Source: Massiliimalia sp964370215
GTDB lineage: Bacteria; Bacillota; Clostridia; Oscillospirales; Ruminococcaceae
Assembly (NCBI GenBank): GCA_964370215.1
Contig: CAYJIM010000001.1
Span: 130,675-194,674, forward strand
Reading direction: 5' to 3'
Length of the DNA: 64,000 nucleotides
The stretch's first letter is position 1. The number at the start of each line of letters is the position of its first letter. The position numbers were made by a program, and so were the translations under genes. Under the pieces are notes generated by a model. It was not told the DNA's origin. It searched no databases and worked only from the letters and a program-made list of their open reading frames with translations. Positions 1 to 8,649 of the stretch are shown here, piece by piece.

Positions 1-46
1 TACCGCAAATTCACTGATTTGGCAAGAAAAATGTGGTTATTGTTGC

Positions 47-74
47 AAAATCCACCGTTATGCACAGTGATTTT
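47..74 (-). terminator. Possible weak terminator after degV
   Basis: On the minus strand an AAAATC arm and a GATTTT arm enclose a short ACTG/CGGT extension with one bulge. The structure lies about 50 bases after the degV stop. The T-run is short, so this is a weak candidate. The rest of 1-120 shows no convincing gene. Confidence 0.3.
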
Positions 75-120
75 TTGTTTCTTATCTTCTTTCTATGTTA
101 AAGTGACAGATTCCCTGCAA

Positions 121-1002
121 CTAGGATGGATTTCTGCGCTTTCCTTTGACAACAATGCCAACAAGTTTTGGGCCTGCATTGATGGAAATTGCCGCACCTA
201 CTTTAAAATTCCCTACCGCAGAATAGCCCATCTGTTTTTCTGCCGCAATGTGAAAGTCAACTCCCTCCTGTTCCAAACAGCCGGACAAGGTAAAGTATGG
301 GGTTTTGGGTACCATTTGTTGATTTGCAAGGCTTAGCAGTGCGCCTGCAATTGCTTTATCTCCACGTACTTTGGTAACAATCTTCGGATCACCGTCAATA
401 AAGGATATGATGGGGCGTAGTCCCAGCAATTCTCCAACAAATGCAGCAGCGACACTAATGCGTCCTGACTTTTTGACAAACTCCAAAGTAAAGGGGGCAA
501 AATAAATCTCTACACTGTCAAACCAATCTTCAAGATAGGCAACAATTTCAGGTGCGGTACTTCCCCGATCCATTTTCTTTGCCGCTTCCACCACAGCATA
601 ACCATATGCCATGGTATAGGTTTTAGAATCTACCACATAAATGTCAAATTGCCCCACAGCTTGTGGGTTGGATTTGAAAAAGGACTCCCTTGCCATAAGG
701 GCATTCTGATGGGTAGCTGACCCTTTACTGTTGATAGTGATATAGATCAGTGCTTCTACACCTTTGTCAAAATACTCTTGATATTTTTCCTTCAACTGCA
801 TTGCTGTGATTTGCGCAGTTGTCGGTGTTTTTTCTTCTCGCATGAGAATTTCATAAAATTCTTCACTGGTAAAGTCGATCCGTTCATAGAAACTTTGATC
901 CCCCACCATGATGGGGAAACTCAAAATATCGATTTGATATTGTTCCTCTAAATGTTTTGGAATGTCACAAGCAGAATCGGTCATCAATTGAATATTTGCC
1001 AT
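121..1002 (-). CDS. DegV family fatty-acid-binding protein
   Basis: This 293-residue protein belongs to the DegV family. In Gram-positive bacteria these proteins bind a fatty acid and present it to fatty acid kinase FakA, so that exogenous fatty acids can enter phospholipid synthesis. The N-terminus carries the family signature TDSACDIP, and the C-terminal domain has the usual GPKLVGIVV-type end. Length is normal for the family (about 280-290). The ATG follows an AAGGAGG ribosome binding site. It is the last of three same-strand genes (dacF-like, trmL, degV). No fakA is nearby, so the specific lipid role is inferred from the family. Confidence 0.9.
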   Translation of the reverse strand: MANIQLMTDSACDIPKHLEEQYQIDILSFPIMVGDQSFYERIDFTSEEFYEILMREEKTPTTAQITAMQLKEKYQEYFDKGVEALIYITINSKGSATHQNALMARESFFKSNPQAVGQFDIYVVDSKTYTMAYGYAVVEAAKKMDRGSTAPEIVAYLEDWFDSVEIYFAPFTLEFVKKSGRISVAAAFVGELLGLRPIISFIDGDPKIVTKVRGDKAIAGALLSLANQQMVPKTPYFTLSGCLEQEGVDFHIAAEKQMGYSAVGNFKVGAAISINAGPKLVGIVVKGKRRNPS

Positions 1003-1025
1003 ACGATAGCCTCCTTGATCATTAG

Positions 1026-1529
1026 TTATAGCATTGACCAGTCAAATTTTGTCAGATTGCCACTGTTTTGCAATTCTGGGAATCCCCATTGACGCAACAC
1101 TTCATAGGCAGAGAGTGCTACGGTATTAGAAAGATTTAAACTACGCGCCCCACCGACCATCGGTACACGCACACAGGTGTCAGGATGTGCTACCAAAAGT
1201 TCTTCCGGCAATCCTGCATCCTCACGCCCGAAAATCAAGTAAGAACCGTCTACATAATCAACATCGCTATAGACATGCTGCCCTTTGGTGGTAAAAAAGT
1301 AGTAAGGTCCATTGTTTTTGTCAAAAAAATCCTGCAAATTGTCATAGTAAGTGATATCCAACAAATGCCAGTAATCAAGCCCTGCACGCTTTAGCTTTTT
1401 GTCATCAATGGTAAAACCCATCGGACGTACAATGTGTAGTCTGCTTCCGATGGCGGCACAGGTGCGTGCAATGTTGCCGGTGTTTTGTGGTATTTGCGGT
1501 TCCACCAATACAAGGTTTAGTTGTTTCAT
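1026..1529 (-). CDS. trmL: tRNA (cytidine(34)-2'-O)-methyltransferase TrmL
   Basis: The protein is a small SPOUT-class methyltransferase that 2'-O-methylates the wobble base of tRNA-Leu isoacceptors, using S-adenosylmethionine. SPOUT motifs are all present: EPQIPQNTGNIARTC near the N-terminus, IFGREDAGLP in the middle, and RSLNLSNTVALSAYE forming the C-terminal knot. A longer frame extends upstream to 1631, but the start at 1529 (MKQLNLVLVEP) has a GAGGAAGG ribosome binding site and gives the normal family length of 167 residues. It also avoids overlapping the preceding gene. Confidence 0.92.
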   Translation of the reverse strand: MKQLNLVLVEPQIPQNTGNIARTCAAIGSRLHIVRPMGFTIDDKKLKRAGLDYWHLLDITYYDNLQDFFDKNNGPYYFFTTKGQHVYSDVDYVDGSYLIFGREDAGLPEELLVAHPDTCVRVPMVGGARSLNLSNTVALSAYEVLRQWGFPELQNSGNLTKFDWSML

Positions 1530-1536
1530 GCCTTCC

Positions 1537-2922
1537 TCACTTTTCAATTTTTCTCTTTTTCCGTGCTCTTGCAGCACTGCGCTTTTTATTGTGATTGATG
1601 GTATAGAGGACAAATAGTATGACCCCGACAATCAATAGCCCACTCACAATTTTTACTGGGGTACTAAATAGGAAAATTAATATATCATTAGCAACGCTTT
1701 TAGCAGGACTTCGTTCCAACGCTTCGGTTGCTTGCAAATCGACACTAGCCAGTAGCACTTCGTTATATTTTACATCAATACTGCCGAGCACTTGCCCAAC
1801 TACTATCGGCGCCTGTATTTCGGCTGGAATGTTGCGCACAAGATCCAGTGTTTCAATGTCCCAATCTCGTGGCAATAGTAGCGCAATATCTGATTCTGGC
1901 ACGGCTAATACGTAGTCTTTGGTGGTGGACAGTGCAACCGGAATTTCTGCCGCAGTATAAACGTCCCCCTGTGTAACAATAGATTTTAATTGCAAATCAG
2001 CAAAGGCCCAGTCAAACAACATTTCTGCATCTTTATAGGTCGCATAGGTCCGTTTTTCTTCTTCATCCAAATAAGGGGCATTCAAGGCGATCAGTAGATA
2101 GGTTCTGGATCCATAGGTTGCAACACTTGCCAGATGCTCCATACCTTCCGGTGTTCTTCCGATACGAATATTAGTCGCCGGTGGGTAATAATAGGAGGAG
2201 AGTGCCGAACTCATCAGATTGCTACTATAAATACTGATGGGGTAGGTATGTTTATTGGTTGGTTCAATTTCATAATAGTTGGGACCTGAAATTTCTAAAA
2301 ATTCTGGAAAGGAAATAGCATATAATGCAATTTTTGCCATATCAGAAGCAGTACTATACTGCCCCTCTTGAGATAGTCCATGTACATTGACAAAATTTGT
2401 ATTGGTACAACCAAGTTCTTCTGCAAATTGATTCATTCTGGTGATAAAGGTAGTCTCATCACCGCCTAGATATGCTTTCCCAACATAGCGAGCCAACACT
2501 TCCGAGGTGTCATTGGCTGACTGAACCATCATGGTGACCAAGAGATCTCGAATGGAAACCTCTTCCCCAGCGACCAGTTCTGAAAGTGTCCCACCAAGCT
2601 CATACCATTTCGGATTGTTCATAATGTCCTCATCACAAATAATTTTTGTATCGAGTTCATCGGCAGGTACATAGTAAAATACCAGAGCAGCCGTCATAAT
2701 TTTTACCAGTGCACCTGGATCCAACTGTTGTATTTCATTTTTCTGGTAAGCTAGCGTTTCGGTTTCAACATCGACCAAGACCACGCTATTGCTCAGTACT
2801 GGTTCTTCGGGTACAATAAAATACTCCATATAGTACGCATGCATCACTTGTTGTGCCCATATCGGTTGGCTTATTGTGATCAGCAAAACCATACAAAGCA
2901 ATGCTGTAATTATTTTTTTCAT
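1537..2922 (-). CDS. D-Ala-D-Ala carboxypeptidase-family protein with degenerate active site
   Basis: The fold is that of the low-molecular-weight penicillin-binding proteins (DacA/DacF, peptidase S11): signal peptide at residues 1-23, transpeptidase-like domain around 40-310, a C-terminal beta domain, then a membrane segment near 410-445 with a basic tail. The active site is not intact. Where the family has SxxK (as in PASTTKIMT), this protein reads PGALVKIMT, so the nucleophilic serine is Ala71 while the lysine is kept. The SxN motif is present as SAN (135-137). The KTG box is replaced by RIG (253-255). By family knowledge it should not hydrolyse D-Ala-D-Ala, which suggests a binding or scaffolding role in cell-wall or spore-cortex biology (inference). 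A single ORF with a promoter and GAGGG ribosome binding site argues against a pseudogene. Confidence 0.85.
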   Translation of the reverse strand: MKKIITALLCMVLLITISQPIWAQQVMHAYYMEYFIVPEEPVLSNSVVLVDVETETLAYQKNEIQQLDPGALVKIMTAALVFYYVPADELDTKIICDEDIMNNPKWYELGGTLSELVAGEEVSIRDLLVTMMVQSANDTSEVLARYVGKAYLGGDETTFITRMNQFAEELGCTNTNFVNVHGLSQEGQYSTASDMAKIALYAISFPEFLEISGPNYYEIEPTNKHTYPISIYSSNLMSSALSSYYYPPATNIRIGRTPEGMEHLASVATYGSRTYLLIALNAPYLDEEEKRTYATYKDAEMLFDWAFADLQLKSIVTQGDVYTAAEIPVALSTTKDYVLAVPESDIALLLPRDWDIETLDLVRNIPAEIQAPIVVGQVLGSIDVKYNEVLLASVDLQATEALERSPAKSVANDILIFLFSTPVKIVSGLLIVGVILFVLYTINHNKKRSAARARKKRKIEK

Positions 2923-3009
2923 AGTCCCTCATACTTCTGTTATTATCGTCTTGCAATAAGTAATCTTTTGCCTTACTCATGCTACTATCATCTAAGAAGC
3001 AACAGTAAT

Positions 3010-3037
3010 ATTATAACATAAATTTTACTTTTTACAA
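3010..3037 (-). promoter_or_regulatory. Promoter for dacF-trmL-degV
   Basis: The minus strand reads TTGTAA (3032-3037), a 16-base spacer and a perfect TATAAT (3010-3015), about 90 bases before the dacF-like start. Confidence 0.75.
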
Positions 3038-3068
3038 GTCGTTTTTGATTTGACAAAATACACAGATC

Positions 3069-3103
3069 AAAACTCCTTGTAGCATTATCCTACAAGGAGT
3101 TTT
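3069..3103 (-). terminator. Terminator after thiN
   Basis: Fourteen-base arms, AAAACTCCTTGTAG and its exact complement, enclose a 7-base loop. The 3' arm ends in TTTT on the minus strand. It sits 10 bases after the thiN stop and closes the long housekeeping run. Confidence 0.85.
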
Positions 3104-3113
3104 ATTCGTAATG

Positions 3114-3737
3114 TTACACTTCAGTGGATTGGATCAATAGCAAAATACCGTCGGTAAAATCAATGGTTGCATGATCTTGTGTAACTTCATTGCTGACACC
3201 CAGTGGGTAGGTTTGTGTCAGTGTCCCCTGTTGTAGTGGATATTTCGTACCACAAATGGTCACTCCTTCACATCGTTCAGTGTAGCTAAAGACAGATAAA
3301 TATTGAGAGTGCTCTTTTTTGACGGTGTGTGTACCTGGGTATAATGCGGTCATTTTATTTTGCTCATCAATCAGCGTGCAAGTATACCCTTGTCCCGTCA
3401 TCCACACAAGCAGTTGAATTGCAGCAAAGGTATGATCCAATCGGCCACCCAACACTCCCGCAACAATAAACTCTTGATAACCGCGTTTGATTCCTAGTTC
3501 AAGCGCCAGTTGCAGATCGGTATCATCCTTTTCCGGACGTACCTTCACCACAGTTGGAGCATCACCATCGGTTTGCGAATCAAAGTCCCCTACCAAACAA
3601 TTCACGGTAAGATTCATCTGCACGGCATGTCGGTATCCACCATCTGCACAAATCAAACAATCATTTGCTGTTGGATGGAATGGCAGTTGTTGATAGTCGG
3701 CAATGGGTGCCGCCCCCAAAATATAACAACGGCTCAT
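3114..3737 (-). CDS. thiN: Thiamine pyrophosphokinase
   Basis: ThiN (207 residues) transfers pyrophosphate from ATP to thiamine to give thiamine diphosphate. The catalytic domain shows CADGGYRHA and GDFDS, which bind metal and ATP, followed by EKDDTDLQLAL and GVLGGRLDHTFA. The C-terminal beta domain binds thiamine. The ATG at 3737 overlaps the rsgA stop as ATGA, indicating translational coupling. An upstream in-frame start at 3752 would overlap rsgA further. In Bacillus the order is rsgA-rpe-thiN; rpe is absent here. This enzyme salvages free thiamine and complements the synthesis operon at 53793-57978. Confidence 0.92.
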   Translation of the reverse strand: MSRCYILGAAPIADYQQLPFHPTANDCLICADGGYRHAVQMNLTVNCLVGDFDSQTDGDAPTVVKVRPEKDDTDLQLALELGIKRGYQEFIVAGVLGGRLDHTFAAIQLLVWMTGQGYTCTLIDEQNKMTALYPGTHTVKKEHSQYLSVFSYTERCEGVTICGTKYPLQQGTLTQTYPLGVSNEVTQDHATIDFTDGILLLIQSTEV

Positions 3738-4636
3738 CGTTTTCGCTCCCATTCCTTAATTTGCTTTGCCTCTTCATATAAGGTGCAATAACTTTGATGC
3801 CTGCTTTTTGCAATCTTGCCTTCTGATAATGCTTGCAGTACAGCACATCCTTTTTCAACTGTGTGCGAGCATCCGTGGAATTTACAACCCTCTGTGTAGT
3901 CCGCAAATTCTCGAAAACAATATTGCAATTGATCTTTTAAGATGACATCGTATTGCATCAAGTCCATGGTACTGAAGCCTGGGGTATCGGCAACATATCC
4001 ACTTCCATCCGGTAACGGATAGAGCATAACGTCACGTGTAGTGTGCTTCCCACGCCCCAACTTTTGACTGGTCTCTCCTGTTTTGATTTGCAAATCTGGA
4101 AAAACTGCATTGAGAAAACTGGATTTACCAACCCCACTATTGCCGGTAAATGCGCTAACCTTGCCCTGTAGCAGTGAAAACGCTTCCCGTGCAAAGACAG
4201 GATCATCATTGTTGACAGATAGCACTTGAAAGCCTGCTTGTCGATACAAGTTGACGAGTGTTTGAGGATCTTTTAGATCCTGCTTTGTGACAACCACAAT
4301 CGGTTCAATGTCCTTATACTCGCTCATTGCTAAAAATTTATCTAACACGAGTAAATTAGGCACAGGATCACAAACAGAGGTGACAATAAACAGCTGATCC
4401 AAGTTTGCCAATGGTGGTCGCAGAATTTCGTTTTTTCGTGGGAGTATTTTTGATACTGTTCCCTGCTCGTTTTGTTCTACTACAATCTCTACATGGTCGC
4501 CAACAACAGGAGAGGTTTCCCGTTTGCGGAAAACCCCCCTTGCGCGACATTCATAAAGATGATCATCAACCTGTACATAATAGAATCCACCAAGTGCTCG
4601 TACAATCAATCCTTGTAATGTCTTTTTCATCATCAT
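3734..4636 (-). CDS. rsgA: Ribosome biogenesis GTPase RsgA
   Basis: RsgA is a circularly permuted GTPase that checks late maturation of the 30S subunit. The order of GTPase motifs is diagnostic: VVTKQDL (G4) precedes GNSGVGKSSFLNAV (G1, P-loop), and DTPGFS (G3) follows. An OB-fold occupies the first 70 residues. The C-terminal zinc site is CKFHGCSHTVEKGC. Length (300) is typical. Three consecutive ATG codons mark the start, and the first overlaps the kinase stop. It lies in the conserved phosphatase-kinase-rsgA-thiN order; in Bacillus, RsgA is a known substrate of the PASTA kinase. Confidence 0.95.
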   Translation of the reverse strand: MMMKKTLQGLIVRALGGFYYVQVDDHLYECRARGVFRKRETSPVVGDHVEIVVEQNEQGTVSKILPRKNEILRPPLANLDQLFIVTSVCDPVPNLLVLDKFLAMSEYKDIEPIVVVTKQDLKDPQTLVNLYRQAGFQVLSVNNDDPVFAREAFSLLQGKVSAFTGNSGVGKSSFLNAVFPDLQIKTGETSQKLGRGKHTTRDVMLYPLPDGSGYVADTPGFSTMDLMQYDVILKDQLQYCFREFADYTEGCKFHGCSHTVEKGCAVLQALSEGKIAKSRHQSYCTLYEEAKQIKEWERKR

Positions 4637-6750
4637 TACCCGATCGGATGTTGAACATCCGTCCCATCAGTAGATGGTGTTGGATCCGTAGACGGCGTTG
4701 GCGCTGTAGACGGCGTTGGCGCTGTAGACGGCGTTGGCGTGGTAGATGGTGTTGGCGTGGTAGACGGCGTTGGTGTGGTAGATGGCGTTGGCGCTGTAGA
4801 CGGCGTTGGTTCCGGCACTGATGGTACTGGTGCTTGGATCAACGCTTGGTTAACACTGACAACAGCACCAGATTGATCGTCAAAGTTCATATCAACAATA
4901 GCAAAGGTCTGGCCGTTTACCATAATAACTGCTTGTTTGCTACCCGAAGACTTCGCTGTCCACGCGAGGCTACCGGTTGCTGGATTGACGGATAAAGTGT
5001 CCACCAATTGCCCATCCAAATAAACCTCAAAGGTGAGCGTTTCGTTGATCGGTGTGCCACTAAATGGGATGGTAACTGTCAATTCTTTTTCAGGTGGAAC
5101 CCCCGTACTGACATAGACAACAACAATGGCATTTTTGGCAGCATTGGTACCCGGTGCAGGATCTTGCCCGACAATGGTGCCTCTAGTCGAAGAACTTGCA
5201 CGGTCTACAAAGGATGGTGATAGTCCCAATCCTTTCAATGCAATACTCGCTTCTGATTCGGTCATTCCTGTCAAATTTGGAACCGGAATGTTTGCTTCAT
5301 TTGCGCCAGTACTGTAGTAAATGACAATACGCTGACCAACACGTAATGGCTCACCTGCCGCAGGGTCGGTACGAATGACGTTGTTTTGTGCAACTTCATC
5401 ATGGAAGTCTCCAATCATACTGACAGTGAAGCCCATATCTTCCAACTTCTGTTTGCTTTCTTCAGCATTTAAGTTGGTGTAGTTTGGCATAGTAGAAACG
5501 GCAAGACCACTACTGACGACAAGTGTAACACGCACATTTTCTTTTACTCGTGTGTTAGCAACTGGAATTTGCGAAATGATGACGCCAGCTTCGTATTGTT
5601 CACTGATCTCTTCACTTTCAACAACAAGACGAACATTTTCATAGGCAGGATCGTATTTGATGTCTTCATAATTCAAACCAATCAAATCTGGCATATTAAA
5701 TTCCGGTGTCGGCTCTTGTAACGCTGTCATAAAGATACTGATGGCGGCAATGGCAATGAGGACACAGGCAACCGATACAGCAATTAATATTTGTAGAGAT
5801 GGAGATCCTTTTTTCTTTTTGCGGGGAGCTTCCTCTTCCTCATCTTCACTTTGACTGGACAGCGGATCAATATATTGTACCGCATCTTCATCCAACAAGT
5901 ATTGATAATCAAAGATGATTTCCGGGTTGCGCTTAAATTCATCCAAATCACGCAACATTTCCGAAGCTGTTTGGTAACGCAGATCCGGATCTTTCTGCAT
6001 GGCACGGATGACAATTTCTTCCAAGCCGCGCGGAATATTCACGTTGATGCTGCTTGGCAACGGTGGTTCTTCCTGCATCTGTTTAACGGCAATGGAAACA
6101 GGGGTGTCGCCATCAAACGGTACTTTTCCTGTCAGCATTTCAAAGAGCAGGACACCAACCGAATAGATGTCACAGCGATCGTCGGTCAAATCCCCTCTTG
6201 CTTGTTCAGGGCTGATGTAATGCACCGAACCAATGGTTTTTTCCGAAATGGTTCTACCGTGATCTCTGGCAAAACGAGCAATGCCAAAGTCCATGACCTT
6301 GACAGTCCCGTCCTGTAACAGCATGACATTTTGCGGTTTGACATCACGGTGTACAATCCCATTGTCGTGCGCATGTTGTAAGGCACGCAGTATTTGCACA
6401 ACAAAGTGAATGGCCTCGTTCCAAAAGACTGCAGCTTGTTGTTCGATATATTCTTTCAGTGTAATACCGTCGACATATTCCATCACGATATACTGAATAT
6501 TTTCTGCAAAATTGACGTCAAAAATTTTGACAATATTGGGATGTGACAAGACAGCAATTGCCTTGGATTCATTACGGAATCTTCTCTTAAATTCCTCATT
6601 TTGTAAATATTCTTGCTTTAAAATTTTGACAGCAACCAGACGATTTTGGGTTGTATCCATCGCAAGATAGACATCTGCCATCCCACCAATGCCGATTAAC
6701 TCCCTAATCTCATATCGGTCATCCAATATTTTGCCGATATATTGACTCAT
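4636..6750 (-). CDS. prkC: PASTA-domain serine/threonine protein kinase (PrkC/StkP type)
   Basis: This is a membrane Hanks-type kinase that senses peptidoglycan fragments or lipid II outside the cell and phosphorylates cytosolic targets. The kinase domain spans about 10-270, with GIGGMADVY loop, VAVKIL lysine (K42), HRDVKPQN catalytic loop, DFGIAR and SPEQARG. A basic linker (RKKKKG) leads to a membrane helix near 320-343. Three PASTA repeats follow (about 352-555), then a beta-rich domain, and a tail of eight PTPST-x repeats. The ATG at 6750 is chosen because GGAG sits seven bases upstream; the ATG at 6756 is only one base from it. The phosphatase gene lies directly upstream. Confidence 0.95.
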   Translation of the reverse strand: MSQYIGKILDDRYEIRELIGIGGMADVYLAMDTTQNRLVAVKILKQEYLQNEEFKRRFRNESKAIAVLSHPNIVKIFDVNFAENIQYIVMEYVDGITLKEYIEQQAAVFWNEAIHFVVQILRALQHAHDNGIVHRDVKPQNVMLLQDGTVKVMDFGIARFARDHGRTISEKTIGSVHYISPEQARGDLTDDRCDIYSVGVLLFEMLTGKVPFDGDTPVSIAVKQMQEEPPLPSSINVNIPRGLEEIVIRAMQKDPDLRYQTASEMLRDLDEFKRNPEIIFDYQYLLDEDAVQYIDPLSSQSEDEEEEAPRKKKKGSPSLQILIAVSVACVLIAIAAISIFMTALQEPTPEFNMPDLIGLNYEDIKYDPAYENVRLVVESEEISEQYEAGVIISQIPVANTRVKENVRVTLVVSSGLAVSTMPNYTNLNAEESKQKLEDMGFTVSMIGDFHDEVAQNNVIRTDPAAGEPLRVGQRIVIYYSTGANEANIPVPNLTGMTESEASIALKGLGLSPSFVDRASSSTRGTIVGQDPAPGTNAAKNAIVVVYVSTGVPPEKELTVTIPFSGTPINETLTFEVYLDGQLVDTLSVNPATGSLAWTAKSSGSKQAVIMVNGQTFAIVDMNFDDQSGAVVSVNQALIQAPVPSVPEPTPSTAPTPSTTPTPSTTPTPSTTPTPSTAPTPSTAPTPSTDPTPSTDGTDVQHPIG
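4666..4809 (-). repeat. Tandem 18-base repeat coding the kinase tail
   Basis: Eight in-frame 18-base units encode PTPST followed by A, T or D. On the plus strand the unit looks like GGCGTTGGCGCTGTAGAC with small variations. It lies at the extreme C-terminus of the kinase, outside the membrane. Copy number is likely to vary between strains by slippage (inference). Confidence 0.9.
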
Positions 6751-6831
6751 ACTCATACTCCATTCTGCCGCTTCGCTCGGCTCATATTTTTAGTCATTTC
6801 CGTGACGAAGAATGATAAACAATAGTTTTAT

Positions 6832-7584
6832 TTATGCTTGATCCTGTCCGACCACCAAATCGGTCATCAATACAGCAGTGATGTTATCCACACCACCATT
6901 CTCATTTGCTACTTCGATGAGACGATCGCAAACAGTTTCAAAGGGTGCTTCTTGTAGCAACTGCTGCAGTTTATCATCATGACAGCAATTTGTCAAGCCA
7001 TCGCTACATAATAAGAGTGAGCGATCTTCGATATGGCTGATTTCCAAATAATCAATGTCTACAATGAGATCGACACCAACTGCACGGGTGATCATGTTGC
7101 GTCGTGGATGGGTCAACGCTTCTTCTTCAGTAATTTTGCCAGCATCCAATAATGCCTGCACCACCGAGTGGTCGGTTGTCAACTGCAGGAGTTGTTCCCG
7201 ATCTGAAATGTATACACGGCTGTCACCGACATGGGCAATATGGGCAATGCCATCATGCACCAAAACCAATACACAGGTCGTCCCCATACCACGATATTCC
7301 GCATCTTCTTGTGCTTTTTCATAGACCGCTAAATTCGCTTCACTAACGGCATTGATAACAAGATCACGACAATCCTCTGTCGTCATCGAACGTGCAAAAT
7401 GTTCTTTTAAGTGGGATTGGATGATACGATCAGCAATGGCACTTGCCACCTGCCCACCGTTTTCACCACCCATGCCATCACAAACAACGCCATAGCCACT
7501 CCAGTCAGAAAAGGTATCAAACCCAAACATATCCTGATTGGTTTGTCGTCGCTTGCCAATGTCTGTTCTACCAAATAATTTCAC
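6832..7584 (-). CDS. prpC: PP2C-type protein phosphatase (PrpC/Stp)
   Basis: This metal-dependent Ser/Thr phosphatase reverses the action of the adjacent PASTA kinase. PP2C motifs run in order: DIGKRRQTNQD, VCDGMGGENGG, HVGDSRVY, LLCSDGLTN and GVDNITAVLM, which supply the aspartates holding two Mn or Mg ions. The preferred start is a GTG giving MKLFGRTDIG, because GAGGTG lies six bases upstream; a longer TTG-started frame begins 24 bases earlier. The product is about 250 residues, normal for the family. It is cytosolic, with no membrane segment. Confidence 0.92.
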   Translation of the reverse strand: MKLFGRTDIGKRRQTNQDMFGFDTFSDWSGYGVVCDGMGGENGGQVASAIADRIIQSHLKEHFARSMTTEDCRDLVINAVSEANLAVYEKAQEDAEYRGMGTTCVLVLVHDGIAHIAHVGDSRVYISDREQLLQLTTDHSVVQALLDAGKITEEEALTHPRRNMITRAVGVDLIVDIDYLEISHIEDRSLLLCSDGLTNCCHDDKLQQLLQEAPFETVCDRLIEVANENGGVDNITAVLMTDLVVGQDQA

Positions 7585-7608
7585 GCATTTCACCTCAACA
7601 ATGAACAA

Positions 7609-8649
7609 TTATTGTTGCAACTGTTGGTCACGCCGTAGCTGACCACAAGCTGCTTGAATATCTGCACCCAATGTACGTCTGATGGTTGCATTGATCCCAT
7701 GTGTCTTGAGTACCTCACAAAACCGCTTGACGCTTGCTTGATCAGAACGTTCAAAAGATGTTTCTTTTACAGGATTGACCGGAATGAGATTGACATGACA
7801 GAGTTGTCCTTTTAAAAGAGTGGCCAAGGCTACTGCTTCTTGTTTGCTGTCGTTTTTTCCGGCAATTAACGCATACTCAAAAGAAATACGTCGTCCTGTT
7901 TGTTTTGCGTATCGTTTGCAAGATGACAATAAGACTGTAATCGGGAAACGTTTGTTGATGGGCATCAACTGGTCTCTGATCGCATCATTGGTTGCGTGGA
8001 GCGATACTGATAATGTAATTCCTAGCTTGTAAGTGGCCAGTTCATCAATCTTATCGACCAATCCACAGGTGGACAACGAAATATTTCTCATACTTATAGT
8101 AGCACCAATCGGTGAATTTATCAACTGTAAAAATTTGAACACCTCATGAAAATTGTCGAGCGGTTCGCCAATACCCATCAATACCACATGTGAAATACGC
8201 AGATCTAAATCCTGTTCGGTACGGTAAATCTGCTCTAGTAGTTCTCCAGCGGTGAGATTTCGCACAAACCCTGCCTTAGTCGAAGCACAAAAGGCACAAC
8301 CCATTTTACAACCAACTTGTGTGGAAATGCAAATGCTATTGCCATGTTGGTATCGCATGAGTACCGTCTCAACATATTCCCCATCCGACAAGCGATATAA
8401 AAACTTCACCGTACCGTCCAAAGAGGAAATCCATTTTTGTTCCTGCTGTATGCTGTCCAATGTTGACACCGCTGTAAGTTCTTGTCGCAGTGTCAACGGC
8501 AGATTTGTCATCTCGTCGATGGCGGTAACCTTTTTCTTGTGGATCCAATCAAACAACTGTTTGGCACGAAATTTCGGCTGTTTTAAGGTAAGGAGCAGTG
8601 TCTCCAACTCTTCTAAAGACAAACAACGCAAATCTGCTTTTTGACTCAT
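7609..8649 (-). CDS. rlmN: Dual-specificity 23S rRNA/tRNA adenine-C2 methyltransferase RlmN
   Basis: RlmN is a radical SAM enzyme that methylates C2 of A2503 in 23S rRNA and A37 in some tRNAs, through a methyl-cysteine intermediate. The CX3CX2C cluster motif is seen in GCKMGCAFCAST. The GIGEPLDN motif and the C-terminal IRRTLGADIQAACGQLR, which holds the methyl-carrying cysteine, are present. Length of 346 is standard. It overlaps the rsmB stop by four bases and precedes the phosphatase, as in Bacillus. Confidence 0.96.
   Translation of the reverse strand: MSQKADLRCLSLEELETLLLTLKQPKFRAKQLFDWIHKKKVTAIDEMTNLPLTLRQELTAVSTLDSIQQEQKWISSLDGTVKFLYRLSDGEYVETVLMRYQHGNSICISTQVGCKMGCAFCASTKAGFVRNLTAGELLEQIYRTEQDLDLRISHVVLMGIGEPLDNFHEVFKFLQLINSPIGATISMRNISLSTCGLVDKIDELATYKLGITLSVSLHATNDAIRDQLMPINKRFPITVLLSSCKRYAKQTGRRISFEYALIAGKNDSKQEAVALATLLKGQLCHVNLIPVNPVKETSFERSDQASVKRFCEVLKTHGINATIRRTLGADIQAACGQLRRDQQLQQ

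Noticed and set aside
19..336. 105-residue plus-strand ORF at the left edge
   Set aside because: It overlaps degV antisense, has no ribosome binding site and resembles no family.
4666..4809. CRISPR-like tandem repeat
   Set aside because: The units are contiguous 18-mers in frame with the kinase and have no spacers.
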